Of a DNA stretch of 64,000 bases, positions 35,615 through 46,885 are shown in pieces. The DNA lies in NCBI GenBank assembly GCA_026225945.1, contig JAMJFZ010000107.1, positions 44,568,501 through 44,632,500 on the forward strand. Reading direction: 5' to 3'. Made by a program: the position numbers and the translations under genes. The stretch comes from Cricetomys ansorgei (Eukaryota; Chordata; Mammalia; Rodentia; Nesomyidae). Under the pieces are notes generated by a model, which saw only the letters and a program-made list of their open reading frames with translations, had not been told where the DNA came from and ran no database searches. Numbering within the stretch: the stretch's first letter is position 1; every line of letters starts with the position of its first letter.

Positions 35615-35771
35615 AGCAAAACTCTTTTTTTTTCTTTTTATTTTTGTTTTGTATTTGTTTGAAACAAGATCTCACTATATAAACTAGGCCAGCCCCAAGC
35701 TTGCAATGTTTATGTCTCCTAAGCACTAGGGCTGAGTGTGTGAGCCATTATATAGAGCTAGCAAGACTGTT
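35615..35771 (-). mobile_element. Old B1 SINE with imperfect target duplication
   Basis: Minus-strand 7SL-derived SINE. The poly(T) at 35625-35660 is the tail, 'gaaacaagatctcactatataaactaggccagcc' is the complement of the B1 3' half, and 'taagcactagggctgagtgtgtgagcc' is the complement of its 5' half. The body is about 35627-35759. Flanks 'agcaaaactctt' (35615-35626) and 'agcaagactgtt' (35760-35771) agree at 10 of 12 bases and are likely a decayed target-site duplication. Confidence 0.8.
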
Positions 35772-37140
35772 ACTGTCTAAGCCCAGAAGACAATTAGGGT
35801 TTTCTGTTTCTGTTTCAGTGACATGGGGCAAATTGTCCATGTTAGAGTACAGACTGTGGGGCACATATTTATGTGTAGTTTAATGTTATTCTTCTCTATC
35901 AGTGGACACCTTAAGTCTCATAATTTTTGATCAGAGATGCTCCAGGAAGTGATTCACTGAAAGGGCTTCAGATATCTTCAAATAATTAGCTACAGAGTTT
36001 TTGTTGATTAATGAAGCATCCGTTGTCCCTTTCCTTATCCTTGGCACCTTCTTGCAGGTGATTCCCCTGAGTGCCTGAAAAAAATCTTCTTATCCCCATT
36101 CCATGTGCTTTTCTAGTACAATGCTTCCAGCTCCCCCAAGACTGCGATTATTCCCATAACCTGTAACCCCAAAAGAAGGCATTGCTTTCTGGCTTCATGG
36201 ATACCTCCCACACTATCCTCCCCATGAGCTACCAGAATACGAGATATTGATGTAGGTTCTTTCTCATACTCCAGGTGCCTGAGATTTCCCAGAGGCTGCT
36301 CTACATTGTTCCTATTACTCTTTTTTTCTCAGCTGGACACATATCCTAGAATAATTATGAGAGACAGATTGTTGTCATGTGTAGTAATTACAATACATCA
36401 TAAATGTAATATGTGAATGTGCAAAATTAAAACAAAATCAGAAAAGCACGTTAAAATGTTGAACGGGCCCATAGAGGAAACTCTCAAAGAACTACCCTGC
36501 AGCACATCTTGTGACATTCTGAACGTGCCCCTTCTCTTTCCAATTGGATCCCACCTGACAGCTGCTGACTTGTGCTTATACTGCTTACAGGTGCTTAGAA
36601 GAATGTTAATGGTTGGTATACTCTCTATTGTACCCTGGGGAAGATATCAGAGTAGTTATTCTCACCTGTAAAATACAGACATTTAAAGAGGCAAGTGCAC
36701 AATCATGGGCATTTTGTTGACATATATTTGGGTAGGACTGTGGGTTTCCTATCTTGTCCGTATATCGGCCTCTGAGGCATAGATTAGGTGAGCCAGAGAA
36801 TGCTCAGGTAGACACTCTCATGCAGATAGCATCTTCACAAATGTCTGTTCTCATCAAGGGGAGGAATTTGAGTCTCCCATGAGTTCATCACAAACAATAA
36901 AAGTTTAGTGGAAGAGAAAAAAAAAAAAAAGGAAGCATAAATTTTTACCTGAAGGGGAGTTGCTTTTTAAACTTTCAGTAGCCGTTCCTCCTCCGTTTAC
37001 ATAAAGATACAGGCACCCCATCTCCTGTTTTGTCAGAATCTGCAACATGCACAAAATACAGTTTCAGTTCCCTGTGTACGTGCTTAACTCAAAGGGAATA
37101 GCTGTTTCTATCCTTGTCATCCAATTTTTTTTTTTTTTAA
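35772..37140. other. Unique DNA
   Basis: No gene recognised. A-run at 36,917-36,932 and T-run at 37,126-37,138. Confidence 0.45.
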
Positions 37141-37680
37141 CTTTCCTAAAGACATGATAAATTAGGGAAGAAAAGCGTCTCCGTCTACATGACAGTATCA
37201 CTTCTGGGAGGCTGAACGCACAACTCTCAAGTCTGAGTTATTATAAGAAAAGCAGAAAAGGAAGGGAGCAGGTTTCATTTCCCAGCACGGAAGACAGTTT
37301 GTCAGGATGAGAGACAGACACACGGAACGTGCGCAGACTTGCACTTCCATTCAGGGATGAGCAGTCTAAGTGCTTCATCCACGCTGTCTTCCAAGCATTG
37401 CCTGGAATACAAAGCGACATGGCTTTTCTGGAATACAATTCCATTTGAAAGGCCAAGGAAAGGTGATAGTTTTTAATGCACATTTGGAGTCTTTGCGGCA
37501 TCTTTCTGTAACTAGGAATGGAGACGTTCTTGAAAAGCTGTCTTGAGAGAAAAAGAGCAATATGGTTGAAATTCCATTATGTTTTTTCTTTGGCCTACAT
37601 TGTGTAATTGAGGATGTCTTCAAAACGGAAACAGAGCCCAGCTTTACCGAGAGGAGGAAGAGAAGCTGACAGACTGCAGA
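37141..37680. other. CpG-retaining unique pocket
   Basis: I count 13 CpG dinucleotides in these 540 bases, against 4 in the next 540. No repeat signature is visible. It is not a CpG island by usual criteria, but it stands out in this CpG-poor window. It could be a regulatory element, an untranslated exon or an unrecognised old repeat. The 109-codon minus-strand frame over it shows no domain. Confidence 0.35.
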
Positions 37681-38433
37681 GGAACAGCAAAAGACTGTTG
37701 CCATTTCTCATGTAAATGTACCGTGTTCATTATAAGAGTCTGGTGTCTGACTTCTGCATAGAGCTCAATTGTCTTTCTTCCAGCACATGTCTTTCTAAAT
37801 TGTTCTGGTCTTGGTGCTATTTACAAAACCATTTAGATTGCCTCTTGTCTAATAAGCAATTCAAATTCAGTAGTATTCCGTTTTTGTTATCTCTCCAGAT
37901 TTCCCAATCACTTTTCCTTAAGAAATCTCATTCATGTGTGTGTAGACATACATATCTACAGAATTAAAAAAAAGTATGCACACACATATATTTTAATTCT
38001 GTATATGCTTGGTGTAAATTGTATAATTTCTCTGAAAAGTTCTGGCCCACTTGATTTAATGCTCAGTGGTTACCAACTTGAAATATAAACAAGGGTCATT
38101 TTCGTTTGTGCTGGACCCACAGAATATAGAGTTGGATCTTTCTTTTTCCAGAACTAACAGTAACAAGCTCATTGTCTGCCTCAGGATTATTATCCACACG
38201 TTGTCTTGACATTACTTTGTCTCTACAACCTCTGCCCCTCCCTCTCAGGTACTAGGGAAGGAGCCCTGGAAAGCCATAGGCATCATTTGTTGTCTTTTTA
38301 GGAGCATCTGGAAGGAGCAGTTCATATAGATGTTGATGCCAAGGCCAGAATCCTGCTCAGAGTTCCTCATCAACCCCACCCTCCACCCCAGCAGAGAACA
38401 AACAAAAAACTTAACATCTGCTGGGGCCAAGAG
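37681..38433. other. Unique DNA
   Basis: No repeat or gene recognised. Confidence 0.5.
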
Positions 38434-38778
38434 TGTGATGGTCTGGGTGCTTAAATTCCTGTAAAACTTACACTGGAATATCATGCCCAGTGTTGGTATT
38501 TAGAAGTGTGGCCTTGGGGAGGTGGCTAGATCATAAGGATGAGTCCTTGTAAAGAGAATAAGGAGCCTTTTAAAGAGGCCTAAGGATTACTTGCGCCACT
38601 CTCCAAGGTATGGAGACATCGAAAATGCCGTCTATGAGAAACAGTTCCTCATCAGACACTAAATCTTCTGGCACCTGGATTTTGGCTGTTTCAGCCTTCA
38701 GATTTGTGAGCAACTCATTTCTGTTGCTGGTAATGACCCATCCAAGTTATTTTGCAGATGAAGTCAGACCGGACTAAG
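38434..38778 (+). mobile_element. MaLR LTR (MST/MLT1 class)
   Basis: A near complete old LTR. The start is 'tgtgatggtctgggtgc'. Then come 'gtgtggccttggggaggtggctagatcataaggatgagtcc', 'gccgtctatgag', 'cctcatcagacactaaatcttctggcacctggattttgg', 'cagccttcagatttgtgagcaa' and the end '...cagaccggactaag'. The order is the full MaLR LTR order. Solo or fragmentary, with no internal part beside it and no surviving 5-bp duplication. Confidence 0.75.
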
Positions 38779-38879
38779 GGAAATAGTAAAAGAGCTAAAA
38801 ATTTTGCATGGTTATTATGTGTTAATCACCACATCCTGCACAGAACAAGCAAGCCTAGCCCAGAGTTCCCAACATGAGC

Positions 38880-38985
38880 AAGCTAAGATAAAGACGTCAT
38901 TTCAGAGGAGGAACATAAGGCTCAGAGAGGGAAGGCATCTGAAGTAAGGCATGCAGGAGCAGAACCGGAAGTCTGGGCTATGCCC
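38880..38985 (-). mobile_element. MIR SINE fragment
   Basis: On the minus strand, 'tcagaggaggaacataaggctcagagagggaaggcatctgaagtaaggcatgcaggagcagaaccgg' has the MIR core order (complement-side 'gatgaggaaactgaggc', 'agagaggttaag', 'agcaggattcg'). Confidence 0.55.
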
Positions 38986-39200
38986 GGCTTTCATAAAATC
39001 AATGAGTCTATGTTCTTACCTGGTGTAGAGCTGTGAGAAATCTTACACTATTAAAAATAAAAATAAAACTTAAGGATGTTGTTACTAGAACCAAGACCAA
39101 AATAGTAATATTATTCTTTCTTCTACTTTTACACTCAGTTTATAAATTCTTTCTCTATCAACTCAGAGATTTAAGCTGTTACACCAGTTACTAATATGAA

Positions 39201-39232
39201 CGTGTGTACGTGTGTGTGTGTATGTGTGTGTT
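39201..39232. repeat. Short (TG)n microsatellite
   Basis: Impure TG repeat with CG/TA interruptions. Confidence 0.85.
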
Positions 39233-39619
39233 TAGTTTATGTGAACATTTCACTTTTTTCTGCATCCCTCTAAGTCATTCCTTTCTTCAACAATAATAAT
39301 TATTTTTAGTTGGAAATTTTTATGTATAAGTACAAGACTATTTTGAAAACCAAGAAATCAAATCTAGGAAGAAAGAATATGACAGATTCCTTGTGTAAAG
39401 AGATAGGGCTGGAGACCACACTCATCAGCTCCCCCTTTGGAGGTTCTAGTCTTTGATAGATACACAGAGAGATTGTGTTTCAGCCCCTTCCTAATGGACT
39501 GGACCACATCAAATTCAAGGAGACTCACAACCAAAGATACTCATACTTGTGCAGCCAGAGCTTTTACACACAGAACCATCTCCCCAGTGATTTCAATTGT
39601 TCTACTATCTCAATAATAA

Positions 39620-39700
39620 TCTCTCTCCCCCTTCCTTCTCTCTTTCTCTCTCTTTCTGTGTGTGTGTGTGTGCATGTGCATGTTTTGTGTTTGTGTGTTC
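39620..39700. repeat. (TC)n(TG)n compound microsatellite
   Basis: A TC/TTTC run followed by (TG)n and TGCA-containing sequence. A short minus-strand SINE head ('gtgtctccagcccc', about 39733-39746) lies just downstream, so this may be the tail region of a decayed minus-strand tRNA-type SINE. Confidence 0.85.
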
Positions 39701-39784
39701 TTAGCCATTATGCTACCTCTAACTTCCAAGCTGTGTCTCCAGCCCCAAAGCAAATAATTTTTGTTTTGTTTAATTAATTTTATT

Positions 39785-40010
39785 TCAGATTTTATTTATT
39801 TTTATCTTATGGTTAAGACAGTTTGCCTGAATCTTTGTCTGTGTACCATGTGAGTGCAATGCTGGTGAAGGTCGGAAGAGGGCGTCAGATTCCCTGAAAC
39901 TAGAGTTTCAGGTTGTTTGTGAGCTGCTATGTGGGTGATGGAAATTGAACCCTGGCCCTCTTGAAGAGCAGTTAGCGAAATTAACTGTTTAACTATCTCT
40001 TAAGACTCCC
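39785..40010 (-). mobile_element. B3 (B2-related) SINE
   Basis: Minus strand. The complement of the A/T tail lies at 39785-39815, then 'gtgtaccatgtgagtgcaatgctgg', 'agagggcgtcagattccctgaaactagagtttcagg', 'gtgggtgatggaaattgaaccctggccctc' (B-box complement), and 'gaagagcagttagcgaaattaactgtttaactatctc' (A-box complement). The order is that of a full B3. Confidence 0.85.
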
Positions 40011-40870
40011 ACCCACTGACATTTAATATTTTTGAGCCGCAGTTATGTGTTGTGGAAGTTTATTTTTAGTTATATTTAAAATAATTGTTTTGTGCACTGT
40101 TGGGAATAGGGCTGCTTAGGCCTTGGCATTTTGTATTGTTTGCAGGTGTTCGATTTCTGTGGGGGATGTTTGATTGCTAATGATCTGCATGTGCTATGAA
40201 TAGAATACCTGAGGAGTTCTGAAAGAATAAAAACACCTGAGCTCAAGGTTCCACTGCTGATTAAGTATGGTGCCGGCCATGAAGGTGGTTCCCTCTGCTG
40301 AGGTCTGACAGTTATTTCTACTTATGACAATGCCTCCATGTCTCTCTTGGTGAGACACCACAGTAACCTTACTACAACAGCTACGGTAGTCCTTAGGCTC
40401 TTAAATCTTCAACTGGATCAGGTGTTTCTCTGCTTCCAAGAAGTAGAGTATAAAATAATGAAGGGTTTGCTTTTCTAGTTGAAGGAAAGAGCACTGGTGT
40501 ATCATGTGCCTACTTCTGTAACACCATTCCAAGTGATCTTTATCCTCCATCCGTGAGCAGAAGTATTGTTTCCTACAGTGATGTTTAACTCTGAGGACAA
40601 GTTTCACTAGGATTTCATCATCTCACTTTGCTCCAAGCCAAAGCCATCTAGATGTAGACCTGTGTTTCTCCCATGAACATTAATATTCTTTGTCAATTGT
40701 GATGTCTAAGTAACTCTGAAGACACATTGCCCTGGAGTCTGACAGTTGAATTGACACAGCGGATCATATTTTTAACTCTAATTATTAAGACTTATAAATG
40801 ATATCTGACAATGGAGAGCACTTACTATATTGTAATTCTTAAATGTTATAAAGGGTTTTTTTTTGTTTGC

Positions 40871-40871
<1 letters not shown>

Positions 40872-40903
<32 letters not shown>
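40872..40903. repeat. (TG)n microsatellite
   Basis: About 15 uninterrupted TG units. Confidence 0.95.
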
Positions 40904-40905
<2 letters not shown>

Positions 40906-41409
40906 GTGAATTAGAGAATTTATTATAATCATCAAATCTCTTTATTCCTAAAAACCAATGTTAGGTACTCCATATTTTTTTCTAGCTGACAAACAGTTTT
41001 GGGAGATGGGCTTATTTTAGTGCAATAATGGAATTTCCCTGGCTTTCCTCTTGAGATTAAGAGTAAACAGACCCTGATGACTTATGAAAAGACAGTTAAG
41101 GTGATTATACATGTTGCCATCAATTTCAAGGCAGTTGTAATTCTCAGCTAGGGGAAGTCAGGTGAAGTTTGGATATACATTTCCTAAACAGACCACTCCC
41201 CTGTCATCCTGCCAATGCATAATTTAAGAAAACCTTTTGTGACACATGAGAAGCAAACCCAGACCTCTTTGGACTCAAAAGAAAAAAGAAAAACAAACCA
41301 CAAAACCCTATGTTGCAAAGATCATCCGGAAGAAGATAGAACATAATTGCCATTTTATTTAACATCCATGTAGCACAGTTCTACCCATATAGTTAGCAAC
41401 TAATTTAAC

Positions 41410-41560
41410 TTTTATAGAATATGGTGGTTGGAACTCTTATTGTGTTTGTGAACTGAGAAACTGAGGCTACAGTTACATGACTGTTCAGGATCAGATGGTA
41501 AATTCGGTCTCATACTGCTAAGTTCTAGTTCTTTTTGCCATTCATGGTAAGAGCCATTTT
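41410..41560 (-). mobile_element. MIR SINE
   Basis: Minus-strand MIR. 'gtgaactgagaaactgaggctacagttacatgactgttcaggatcagatgg' keeps the core complement ('gatgaggaaactgaggc', then 'aagtgacttgcccaaggtca'). The upstream part fits less well. Confidence 0.6.
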
Positions 41561-41578
41561 GATCTTAAAATTGTTTCA

Positions 41579-41812
41579 GTTGATTGAGGACATGGCTTAG
41601 CATTGCTAAAGTGCTTGCCTCACAAACGTGAGGAGTCGAGTTGGGATCCTCAGAGTCTACTTGCAAGCCCGGTGGGCACTGTGAATTGATTGTAATCCCA
41701 CTGCATAGGAGGCAAAGACAGGGGTCACCCCAGGAGGTGGTGAGCCAAACTGGCCAAAATGGTGAGCTTCAGGTTCAGTGGAAGACCCTGCCTCAGTAAA
41801 CAAAATAGATAT
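41579..41812 (+). mobile_element. B4 SINE
   Basis: The ID-like head 'ttgattgaggacatggcttagcattgctaaagtgcttgcctcacaaacgtgagg' is followed by a B1-like body ('gattgtaatcccactgcataggaggcaaagacag', 'gtgagccaaactggccaaaatggtgagcttcagg', 'agaccctgcctcag'). Strongly diverged. It ends at a TC/TA microsatellite. Confidence 0.75.
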
Positions 41813-41817
41813 ATGAA

Positions 41818-41820
<3 letters not shown>

Positions 41821-41856
<36 letters not shown>

Positions 41857-41863
41857 TTATATT

Positions 41864-41894
<31 letters not shown>
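41821..41894. repeat. (CT)n-(TA)n compound microsatellite
   Basis: (CT) run 41821-41855, then a T-rich junction, (TA) run 41859-41882 and TATG units. It lies at the 3' end of the B4 just upstream. Confidence 0.95.
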
Positions 41895-43680
41895 TTTTCT
41901 CACACATATATGCAAAAAAAGTTTCTTCATCACTAAGAAATAAAAGTGATAATGTACATATGCTAATCCTTAAATGACAAATAATAAGAGACGTTAATTT
42001 ACCCATACATGATTGTCTGGAAGGTGTTGTAATAGTAGTACAATTAGTATAACTGGTAATCTAACAATAGCCCTATAAAAATTCAGAGGATTGATGCTTT
42101 CCTTTAAAATTTTTCAGCTATAGCTCTATTTAAATTGAAGTCATCACCAGATCATTCTGGGAATTAGTCTGTGCCTCAAGGCAAAATAAACCAATCGTAT
42201 CAGAAGGAACATTGATAGTCACCTTTGCCAAGCTCAACTCTAGCATCAGGTTTATTATTACCCTTGAAAAGGAACCCCACACTCAATTTCAAATATCTGG
42301 CCATCACACACACACTCTGCAGGGAGCCCATAAAAGAAAGCAGAGGTGGCAATAGCCTTACTATTTGAAAAAAATACAATTTTGATTGTGTGTAGAAGGC
42401 ATCAATTGAACCTGGTGCTGGATATTGATTCGGCATGCCAGTCTCCCCCAACATTCCAGTTGAAGTTCAATGTTCTCTCTCTTTGGAGTGAGTGCTTTAC
42501 ACCCCCCCACCATCCTTTGCTGGGGATCCAGTACTGAACAGGTGCTCTGGGGACAGGTGTAGGGGGTAGGGGGGTCTGATTAGTTTTTTCAAATACGTAA
42601 AATGATGCTTAAAGGAAATAGTCACCCAAACAGTATGAAATTCTGTACAGTCAAGGGGAATGAGGTTTACATTTTTTTCCTGCTGCTTTATTTTATTTTT
42701 AAATTACTGATTAATTTGTTTCAATAAGAGGTTGCTTTTGAAAATCTTTCACATTTTATTTCCTATGACTCAGCTTAGGTTTCAGCCCTCTGTCACAGAT
42801 TTGTTCTCTTCACATTTGACACTTTGATTTCTGCTCATATTAGTCATGTCCAAAGTAGTTTCACTGCACGGCACCTGCAGGTTCTGTGGTGCCATACCTT
42901 CAGTACTCCCGGGCTAAGGGCATGGTGGATTTTGCCTTGTGTGTAGGAAGGTTGGAGGCCCAGCAAGTGATATTGAGAGGATCAAAGTTGTCAGAGTAAG
43001 GTGGAGAACGTGTCCCAGATTTGCTTTGGAAAGCCAGCAGGTAATATCATTATACAAGTGCAAAGATATAGGGCATTCTCATACAAAAGACTAGCTGGAA
43101 TTTGGACCAGTTATTATTTGAGCATGTGCCAATAGTTTACATTTTAGGTGGCTGAGTTGTCATGGTTACACAGTGTTTGAGGACAGCAGATTTGTTAAAT
43201 GAACAAATGAATGAATAAGCTTATCTCAGTTTCATATGTAAATGCATACTTTTATAGGTAAAAGTCAAGATATAATTTTCTATCACTATAAAGAAAACTC
43301 AACAAAGCCTGAACAACTAAGGGGAACTGACATGCCAATTGCTTTCCATGTCTTATTTACAGATATAACGAAGTTTGGGTCAAGGACAGACCACATATGC
43401 GATGATTCTCCCAGAAGATTATAATGTAGCTGAGAAAGTGCTATTATGTAGTGAAACTGTAGCGTAAGAAATGTCATAACACAACACATTGCTCACAGTC
43501 TTATGCTTATGCTGCTATAAATAGACCTACTATGTTGCCACTCATAAAAATTTATCACGTGCAATTCTATATAGCAGATAGTACTTGATTATTATAATCA
43601 ACTACTATGCCACTATACTGTTTTTTATTATTATTATCATCTTACAGTGCATGTACTTCTGCATTTTAAGAAAGAAAAAA
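41895..43680. other. Unique DNA
   Basis: No gene recognised. 43,190-43,220 ends in 'aacaaatgaatgaataag', reminiscent of an L2 3' terminus, but the upstream part does not confirm it. Confidence 0.45.
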
Positions 43681-44022
43681 GGGGGCTGGAGACACAGCTA
43701 GATGAGACAGCTCAGTTGATAGAGATTTTGCTATTCAAGCATGAGGACCTGAGTTCTATCCCGAGAATTTATGGTGGCATACACTTGTCATCTTAGCACC
43801 AGGGAGTCGGAGACAGGGGCATTCCTGGGACTCAGTAGCCAGCCTACCTAGCCAAATTGGCTAGTTCAAAACCAGTGGGAGATTATGTCTCATAAAATAA
43901 GGTATGTGGTAACTGAGGGATGACACCTGAGGTTGGCCTCTGGCCTCCGTATGCACACATATACATGCGTATACACATACACACACATGCATATATACAC
44001 GCACATGCACACAAACACACAA
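43681..44022 (+). mobile_element. B4 SINE, near full length
   Basis: ID-type head (43681-43757) with 'gaggacctgagttctatcccgag', then the B1-like body 'tggtggcatacacttgtcatcttagcaccagggagtcggagacagg', and 'gtagccagcctacctagccaaattggctagttc'. The B4 3' part 'tgacacctgaggttggcctctggcctcc' is followed by an ACAC/ATGC-rich tail. The head has a small insertion ('acacagctagatgag'). Confidence 0.9.
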
Positions 44023-44097
44023 AGGAAAAGAGAAACGTTTACTCTAAATCATGCTGAATGATGGTAGTGGCAGTCTCCTTCAGCTTGTCTTCATTGG

Positions 44098-44116
44098 TTT
44101 TTTTTTTTTTTTTTTT
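44098..44116. repeat. Poly(T) run
   Basis: 19 consecutive T with no recognisable retroelement attached on either side. Confidence 0.9.
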
Positions 44117-44670
44117 AATTGTATCAAGAGACTACAGTGAGTGACTGTCATAGACTCTCTAGCACCGTGTACTTATGCTCTTTGGCAAGGCAAAAAGCAA
44201 AGAATATGTACAGTGGTACTGAGAGCATTAAGGTACATAAAGTAGGTATACAAATCAGACATTTAAAGATGATAAATCATAAAGAAAAATTTTAAGTCTG
44301 TAGCACACGTATTTTTATCATCTATGAATAATGGAAGAAAATACTTCTACTCATGGAATGGAGGTGTTTATTAATTTTTATATAAAATTTAAAACTTGGC
44401 TTGACACTGGATTCTGCAAGACACAGAGGACCTCAACGCTTCTAGGGTTAACCGATACTCTTTAGGTTATCATTTTCAGTGCTGAGAATATTACTTTATA
44501 AAAATATGTAGTAAAAATAGCAGAAATGTGTTTAGGATTATTTCTAAAATTGTTGGAATTTTTTTAATTGATATTTTATTGAAGTCAAATAAACAGATCA
44601 ACATTTTTCTCTCTTATTCTAAATTTGGGATTGTGTGTTTTTTTTTCCCCAAAGAATAGGTAAAAATGAA

Positions 44671-44866
44671 TTTTTTTTTTCTCTTATGAAATACACCTCG
44701 ACCCAAGTCTCCCTCCCTCCATTCCTTTCAGTTCCTCCCCGATCTCCTGTCTCCCCCAGACCCATCACCTCTGCTTCCCCTCAGAAAAGAGCAGACCTCC
44801 CTGAGTTACCAGCAGAACAGGGCATAACACGGTGGAAAGGGCCGGGCACGAGCCCCTGCACGTAGG
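44671..44866 (-). mobile_element. L1 (Lx-type) 3' UTR end
   Basis: Minus strand. T10 at 44671-44680 is the complement of the A tail, followed by 'ctcttatgaaatacac', the pyrimidine-rich 'tccctccctccattcctttc...cagttcctccccgatctcctg', and 'cagaaaagagcagacctccctgagttacc' plus 'ggcataacacgg'. This is the complement of the same UTR segment found at 17763-18090 and 20180-20507. About 195 bp, heavily 5'-truncated. Confidence 0.85.
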
Positions 44867-45633
44867 ATTTTTAAAACCAAACACCCTAACACAACACATT
44901 CAAAGATATTTTAATCTGATGCTTACATGCTGAGAACGACGGTAGGAAGATAGTAAAAGTCTTCGCTTTCTATAATTAAATCAACATGTTTCTATAAGAG
45001 CAGAAGACTTTGTGCATTAAAAACACTGCAGTGTACAGCACGGTAGTCTTGAACCTGGGCTAACATGCATCAGGAAGCCATTGTTGGCCCTGGGTGGTAT
45101 GACATCATGCACAGTGCAAGGTGAGTGTGTTGCAGATTCAAAACCAAGACTGCAGTGAAACTGCACAATGCAACACAGGAAAAACTGCCAGAATACATTG
45201 GATCTACTGCACATTTGATTTTGAACTTATTTTTGCTTTTTTGCACTCTCAGAAACCTTTTATTGTTTCAACATTTTTTTTTTCATCTTCTCTACATTCT
45301 GTTATGCATCTCCACTGGGACCACAAAGCAAACCCACACTTTGAAGAAGCTGAGCTCACACTAAAGCCTTTAAGTGGGGTTGCCTGTGTCCTGAGACATG
45401 AAGCTTATGTAGGAATCATTTTCCTCCTTTCTCAAGTTGTGTATCACACTTGCCTAGAGTAAGGCTAGGATGCAGTGTATGTTTGGTGAATATTTGTCGC
45501 ATTGGCATTGATTCTTTGGCGAACCATGTTTTAGTGGATTCAGACAGAATGGTTCCCAATGTAACTCATGTTCTGTTACAATAGAACGCATTAAGTGTGC
45601 AATGAATGTGATTTTCATCTCAAAATCCAATTC

Positions 45634-45638
<5 letters not shown>
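44867..45638. other. Unique DNA
   Basis: No gene or repeat recognised. Overlapping open frames of up to 113 codons at 45,017-45,462 show no recognisable product. Confidence 0.45.

Positions 45639-45683
<45 letters not shown>
45639..45683. repeat. (CA)n microsatellite
   Basis: About 22 uninterrupted CA units, probably polymorphic. Confidence 0.97.
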
Positions 45684-45684
<1 letters not shown>

Positions 45685-45868
45685 AATGGTCAAGCAAGGC
45701 AATATGGATTTCTACCAGAATCAGAATTTGAAGGATGGTCATGAGGCCCCACTTTGCAAACATATGTCCATAAGCCAAAAGAGAATCTTTTGTCTCATGG
45801 CTCACACATGTGGCACAGGCAAGCTCTGACTACATTGTTCAACCAGGAAAAACAGCTTCTATGATGAT

Positions 45869-46022
45869 CCTGGGAAGGCTTTAATCCATTAATCCCAGTA
45901 CTCGGGAGGCAGAGGCAGGCATATCTCTGTGAGTTTGAGGCCAGCCTGGTCTACAGAGTGAGTTCCAGGACAGCCAGAGTTACAACAGAGGAACCCTGCC
46001 TCAGGAAAAAAAAAAAAAAAAA
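45869..46022 (+). mobile_element. B1 SINE
   Basis: B1 with an altered first 25 bases ('cctgggaaggctttaatccatt') but a well preserved rest: 'taatcccagtactcgggaggc', 'gagtttgaggccagcctggtc', 'cagagtgagttccaggacagcc' and 'accctgcctcagg', with a poly(A) tail at 46006-46022. The best preserved SINE in the window. Confidence 0.95.
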
Positions 46023-46685
46023 GATAAAGAGGGTGGTCTTGTATTAACTCAGCAACCCCTGTGTAATGCAAGGTTTCTTAAAGGAAAAAGAGAGAGAAGA
46101 GTCAGGAGCAAAGACAGAAGCAGAAGAGCGCACTTGGGACCTGCCTCTGAAGATGAGGGCTATGAAGCAAGGAAGGAAGGTCGCTGACAAAGGCTAGAAA
46201 AATGGAGTGTCATTCCTCTGGATGGAATGAAATCCCACTGACTGATGCCTTGACTTTCATCTCTTTCATGTTTCTAACCTTTAGAGGTATAAGAGATGTA
46301 TAAGATAATACATATTGTTTAAACTACTAAGTTAATGGTAATTTTCTTTCTTTCAGAAATTATTCTAAAAAAATTGAAAAATTGAAGGAAGGCTTGAGAT
46401 TACAGTCTGAGAAGTACCATTTGGAGGCTGGGTCACAGAGACAGCCCCCCATCCCCATCATGATAAGTGTCTCCTGTGTCTCTCTTGACAAGCTGCATAC
46501 CAAGCCATGAATTTCCTAAACAACAACATTTACAGTGCTTGTTTCTAAGTAAATGCTGCTTCCTACAGCCATTGATTCCTTATTTTCTGTCTTCACCATG
46601 ATTTAATCAAAAGTAAAAAGAGAGCCCGAAAGAGCTGGGGGAATGAAGGCAACTTTAATGCATGGATGTGAAACACTAGTCTTGT
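46023..46685. other. Unique DNA
   Basis: No repeat or gene recognised. Confidence 0.5.
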
Positions 46686-46885
46686 TGGAGAGCTGGCTCT
46701 ACAGCTAAGAACACTTGTTCTTTACTCTTCCAGAGAATGTGAGGTTGGTTCCCAGTACTCAGGTCAGACAGCACATATTCATCTGCCACCCGAGCTCCGG
46801 AAGATCTGATGCCCTCTTCTGGACTCTGTGGGTACTTGCATACATGCAGTACACAGACACACACACAGACATGCACACATTGGGG
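46686..46885 (+). mobile_element. B3/B2-related SINE
   Basis: tRNA-like head 'ggagagctggctctacagctaagaacacttgttc', a diverged B box, then 'ctccggaagatctgatgccctcttctgg' and 'actctgtgggtacttgcatacatgcag'. The CA-rich tail ends near 46880. Confidence 0.8.

Noticed and set aside
37375..37704. 109-codon minus-strand frame over the CpG-retaining pocket
   Set aside because: No domain, and a poor, arbitrary start. I kept the CpG enrichment as a finding but not the frame as a gene.
44635..44865. Pro/Ser-rich 76-codon frame
   Set aside because: Entirely within the reversed 3' UTR of an L1.
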